Shown one piece after another: positions 52,018 to 53,563 of a DNA stretch of 53,563 nucleotides. The stretch covers positions 1-53,563 of the forward strand of contig NZ_JOEZ01000041.1 in the NCBI RefSeq assembly GCF_000721175.1, given 5' to 3'. The DNA comes from Streptomyces anulatus (GTDB lineage: Bacteria; Actinomycetota; Actinomycetes; Streptomycetales; Streptomycetaceae). The stretch's first letter is position 1, and each line of letters opens with the position of its first letter. The position numbers and the translations under genes are program-made. The notes below the pieces were generated by a model, which was not told the DNA's origin, did no database searches, and was given only the letters and a program-made list of their open reading frames with translations.

Positions 52018-52040
52018 GGCGGGGACCGGGGCCGGTCGTG

Positions 52041-52802
52041 TCATGGACCGGCCGGGGCTGGGCGCAGCCCTTGCCCGGGTGCCGAGCAGAGACGAAGGGT
52101 GGCCAGGTTCACCCGGTACAGGCGGATCTCGACCGGTTCCAACGCGTGGTCCGCTGATGCGGTGATCGGACCGAAGCCGCCGACCGTCGGTGTGTGACGG
52201 GCCTGCCGCCCTTCGCCGGGCCTCTGCGTCACGGAGCGTGCCAGCACATGCCAGCTTCCCGTAGGGACGTTGTCGAGTACGAAGGCCCCAGGGCGGGGCA
52301 ACACCGTGCACCGCACGGGGTGCCCCTGCGGGAAGGGGGCGGGGAAGAGCCCCACGAAGACCACCCCCGACTGATCCTCAGCGGGCGCTTGCACGTGTCC
52401 GTGGAGCGGTGTCGCCGCCGTCGGGGCGCCGATGGCCCGGTGCGGATCCCCTGTGGCGGCGAGGGGGTTCGCCGAGCGGAGCAGTCGGTACGCGGACGGG
52501 GTGATGCCCGTACAGGACTTGAAGCATGAGCTGAAGGTCCCGACACTGCTGTACCCGACTGTGTGGCTGATCTCCGCTATGTTGAGCCGGGATTCGGTGA
52601 GGAGCCGCTTCGCTTCCTCGAAGCGGATCGCTCTGAGGAAACGTCGGGGAGAGACCCCTACCAGGTGTGTGAACTCCCGGGTCAAGTGGAATCTGCTGAA
52701 TCCGGCTGCCTGGGCTATGTCGTCAATGGTCAGATCTTCCCTGAAGTTGTGATACATATTCGCGATCACATGGACCACGGCTCGCGTAATTGCAGACTCC
52801 AT
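52041..52802 (-). CDS. AraC-family regulator with N-terminal HTH and C-terminal extension
   Basis: A 253-residue protein. The AraC DNA-binding domain is at the N-terminus, about residues 10-110: I-D-D-I-A-Q-A-A-G-F-S-R-F-H-L-T-R-E-F near 25-43, and I-A-E-I-S-H-T-V-G-Y-S-S-V-G-T-F-S near 75-91. The remaining 140 residues are beta-rich and may sense a ligand (G-V-V-F-V-G-L-F-P, N-V-P-T-G-S-W-H-V). This order is reversed relative to classic AraC. It ends 24 bases from the flavin-reductase stop, tail to tail, and could regulate the enediyne cassette. Confidence 0.88.
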   Translation of the reverse strand: MESAITRAVVHVIANMYHNFREDLTIDDIAQAAGFSRFHLTREFTHLVGVSPRRFLRAIRFEEAKRLLTESRLNIAEISHTVGYSSVGTFSSCFKSCTGITPSAYRLLRSANPLAATGDPHRAIGAPTAATPLHGHVQAPAEDQSGVVFVGLFPAPFPQGHPVRCTVLPRPGAFVLDNVPTGSWHVLARSVTQRPGEGRQARHTPTVGGFGPITASADHALEPVEIRLYRVNLATLRLCSAPGQGLRPAPAGP

Positions 52803-53482
52803 AACCTCTCCCTCATCAGGAATTACAGTTATCGAAGATCTCGTCGTGCGATAGAGCGAGGTGAACGAGCGAATGTGTGGCAGGGTGTTTCAGATTAAAA
52901 ATGGGGCAGCGCCCAGCCGCGTCCAGTTGGAGAACCCGTGCAAACGGACGAGGCGGTTGAAGATTGAATATCTGCTCCTCGGCTTGAAAGGGATGGAGGG
53001 TTTCCAGCCGATTCCGGTCTCCCTGCCCCGGCTTGGTCGATGTGATCATTGGAAGCCCTGACATCGTGACCGGATCTGATCAGCGGCGACAGGATGCCCT
53101 CTGTCCGGCGGCTGATTTCGACAGTTTTTCTGCCCGTCTCGCCCTGATACGTAGCGTAAAATTGGCTGAAAAATGCTGCAATATTCGGTCTCCGGTGGCT
53201 TGTGTCTGTGTGTCAGGAGTGGCGAATGTGGCAGGTGAGTAGAGAGAGGGGTGGGGCGGGCCGCCGGGCGCTTCAAGCCGACGGCCGACGCTCGCGATTC
53301 TTGGATTCCTGCTCATCCGACCCGTCCGGCGCAGTCTCGATTCAGTTGATTCCTGAGTGAGTTGGAGATTCGCATCTCCCGTGGCGGCTGGGCCCGGTGG
53401 GCCCTTGCAGGGGGCAGGAGGCGGCCGCGACGCCTGCAGTTCGGTACGCCGCGGGATCTGCCCCTAAGAGCTCGTAACACGA
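52803..53482. other. Lower-GC intergenic region without a convincing gene
   Basis: About 680 bases with clearly lower GC than the rest. Several short open frames exist on both strands (for example at 52816-53064 minus and 53033-53242 plus) but none has recognisable similarity or a good ribosome binding site. It includes the AraC gene's promoter and leads into an IS end, so it may be a degraded acquired segment. Confidence 0.5.
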
Positions 53483-53563
53483 TCATGATCGGGACTTCTT
53501 GAGGCGTCTCCAGCAGATGAGGCTGCAGGCGAGGGAGACGAAGGCGTCGTGGAGTTCGGTGCG
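53466..53563 (-). mobile_element. Right-edge fragment of an IS5-family insertion sequence
   Basis: The window ends inside an insertion sequence whose end appears to lie near 53466, at the step into gagctcgtaacacgatc. On the minus strand it encodes the C-terminal end of an IS5-type transposase. The inner end is outside the window, so completeness is unknown. Confidence 0.6.
53483..53563 (-). CDS. IS5-family transposase, C-terminal 26 residues
   Basis: The minus strand reads R-T-E-L-H-D-A-F-V-S-L-A-C-S and then L-I-C-W-R-R-L-K-K-S-R-S before a TGA (complement of 53483-53485). This tail is typical of Streptomyces IS5-group DDE transposases as I remember them. The rest of the gene lies past the window edge. 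Confidence 0.65.
   Translation of the reverse strand, partial: RTELHDAFVSLACSLICWRRLKKSRS

Noticed and set aside
52816..53276. Short frames in the lower-GC region
   Set aside because: They overlap each other on opposite strands and none has recognisable similarity or a credible ribosome binding site.

Overview
The window is very GC-rich, codon-biased actinobacterial DNA and almost certainly Streptomyces. Supporting signs are GTG starts, many 4-bp ATGA/GTGA gene overlaps, rare TTA codons confined to a few genes, a SigR-type promoter and an ergothioneine locus. The gene order lipoprotein / DUF574 methyltransferase / PAS-GGDEF-EAL protein / LysR / second succinate dehydrogenase, followed by ornithine-lipid and egt genes, resembles what I remember of the SCO0910-SCO0930 region of S. 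coelicolor. That comparison is from memory.

Layout. 1-4.7 kb: a partial secreted proline-rich protein, a repeat lipoprotein, a methyltransferase and the c-di-GMP enzyme RmdA. 4.9-9.3 kb: a LysR regulator divergent from a three-subunit succinate dehydrogenase. 9.3-14.1 kb: a UvrA-like ATPase, a SnoaL-fold protein, an LLM flavin oxidoreductase, a HAD phosphatase and dodecin. 14.2-17.5 kb: an orphan sugar-binding lipoprotein with a DasR-like operator, then two acyltransferases of ornithine-lipid type. 17.7-22.2 kb: the ergothioneine operon egtA-B-C-D on the minus strand. 22.3-31.6 kb: a PARG-like macrodomain protein, a lone PemK-like toxin, a LacI regulator, thioredoxin divergent from a pyridine-nucleotide disulfide oxidoreductase, two unknown membrane proteins, an AhpD-like/MDMPI pair and an ABC1 kinase-like protein.

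31.7-41 kb looks accessory. It has an unrecognised HEAT-like protein with its own promoter and terminator, an HxlR-SCP2 regulator, a DUF1428-like/MFS pair, and a five-gene run of two SRPBCC proteins, an SDR, a methyltransferase and a ScyD-like secreted protein, then a DUF899 protein. Two ~164-bp miniature inverted-repeat elements, about 95% identical, sit at 17.5 and 33.1 kb. Each abuts the stop codon of a minus-strand gene.

41.2-52.0 kb is the highlight: a compact enediyne polyketide cassette, E3 (DUF1702) - E4 (UnbV/ASPIC) - E5 (UnbU) - E (PKSE, 1950 aa, KS-AT-ACP-KR-DH-PPT with catalytic residues intact) - E10 thioesterase - flavin reductase, all on the plus strand and mostly overlapping. 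The first gene has a TTA codon at position 5, which suggests bldA control. No other enediyne core or warhead-maturation gene is seen next to it. A convergent AraC-type regulator, about 0.7 kb of lower-GC sequence and the C-terminal end of an IS5-type transposase close the right side. The cassette may therefore be a minimal, split or truncated enediyne/polyene locus rather than a full cluster.
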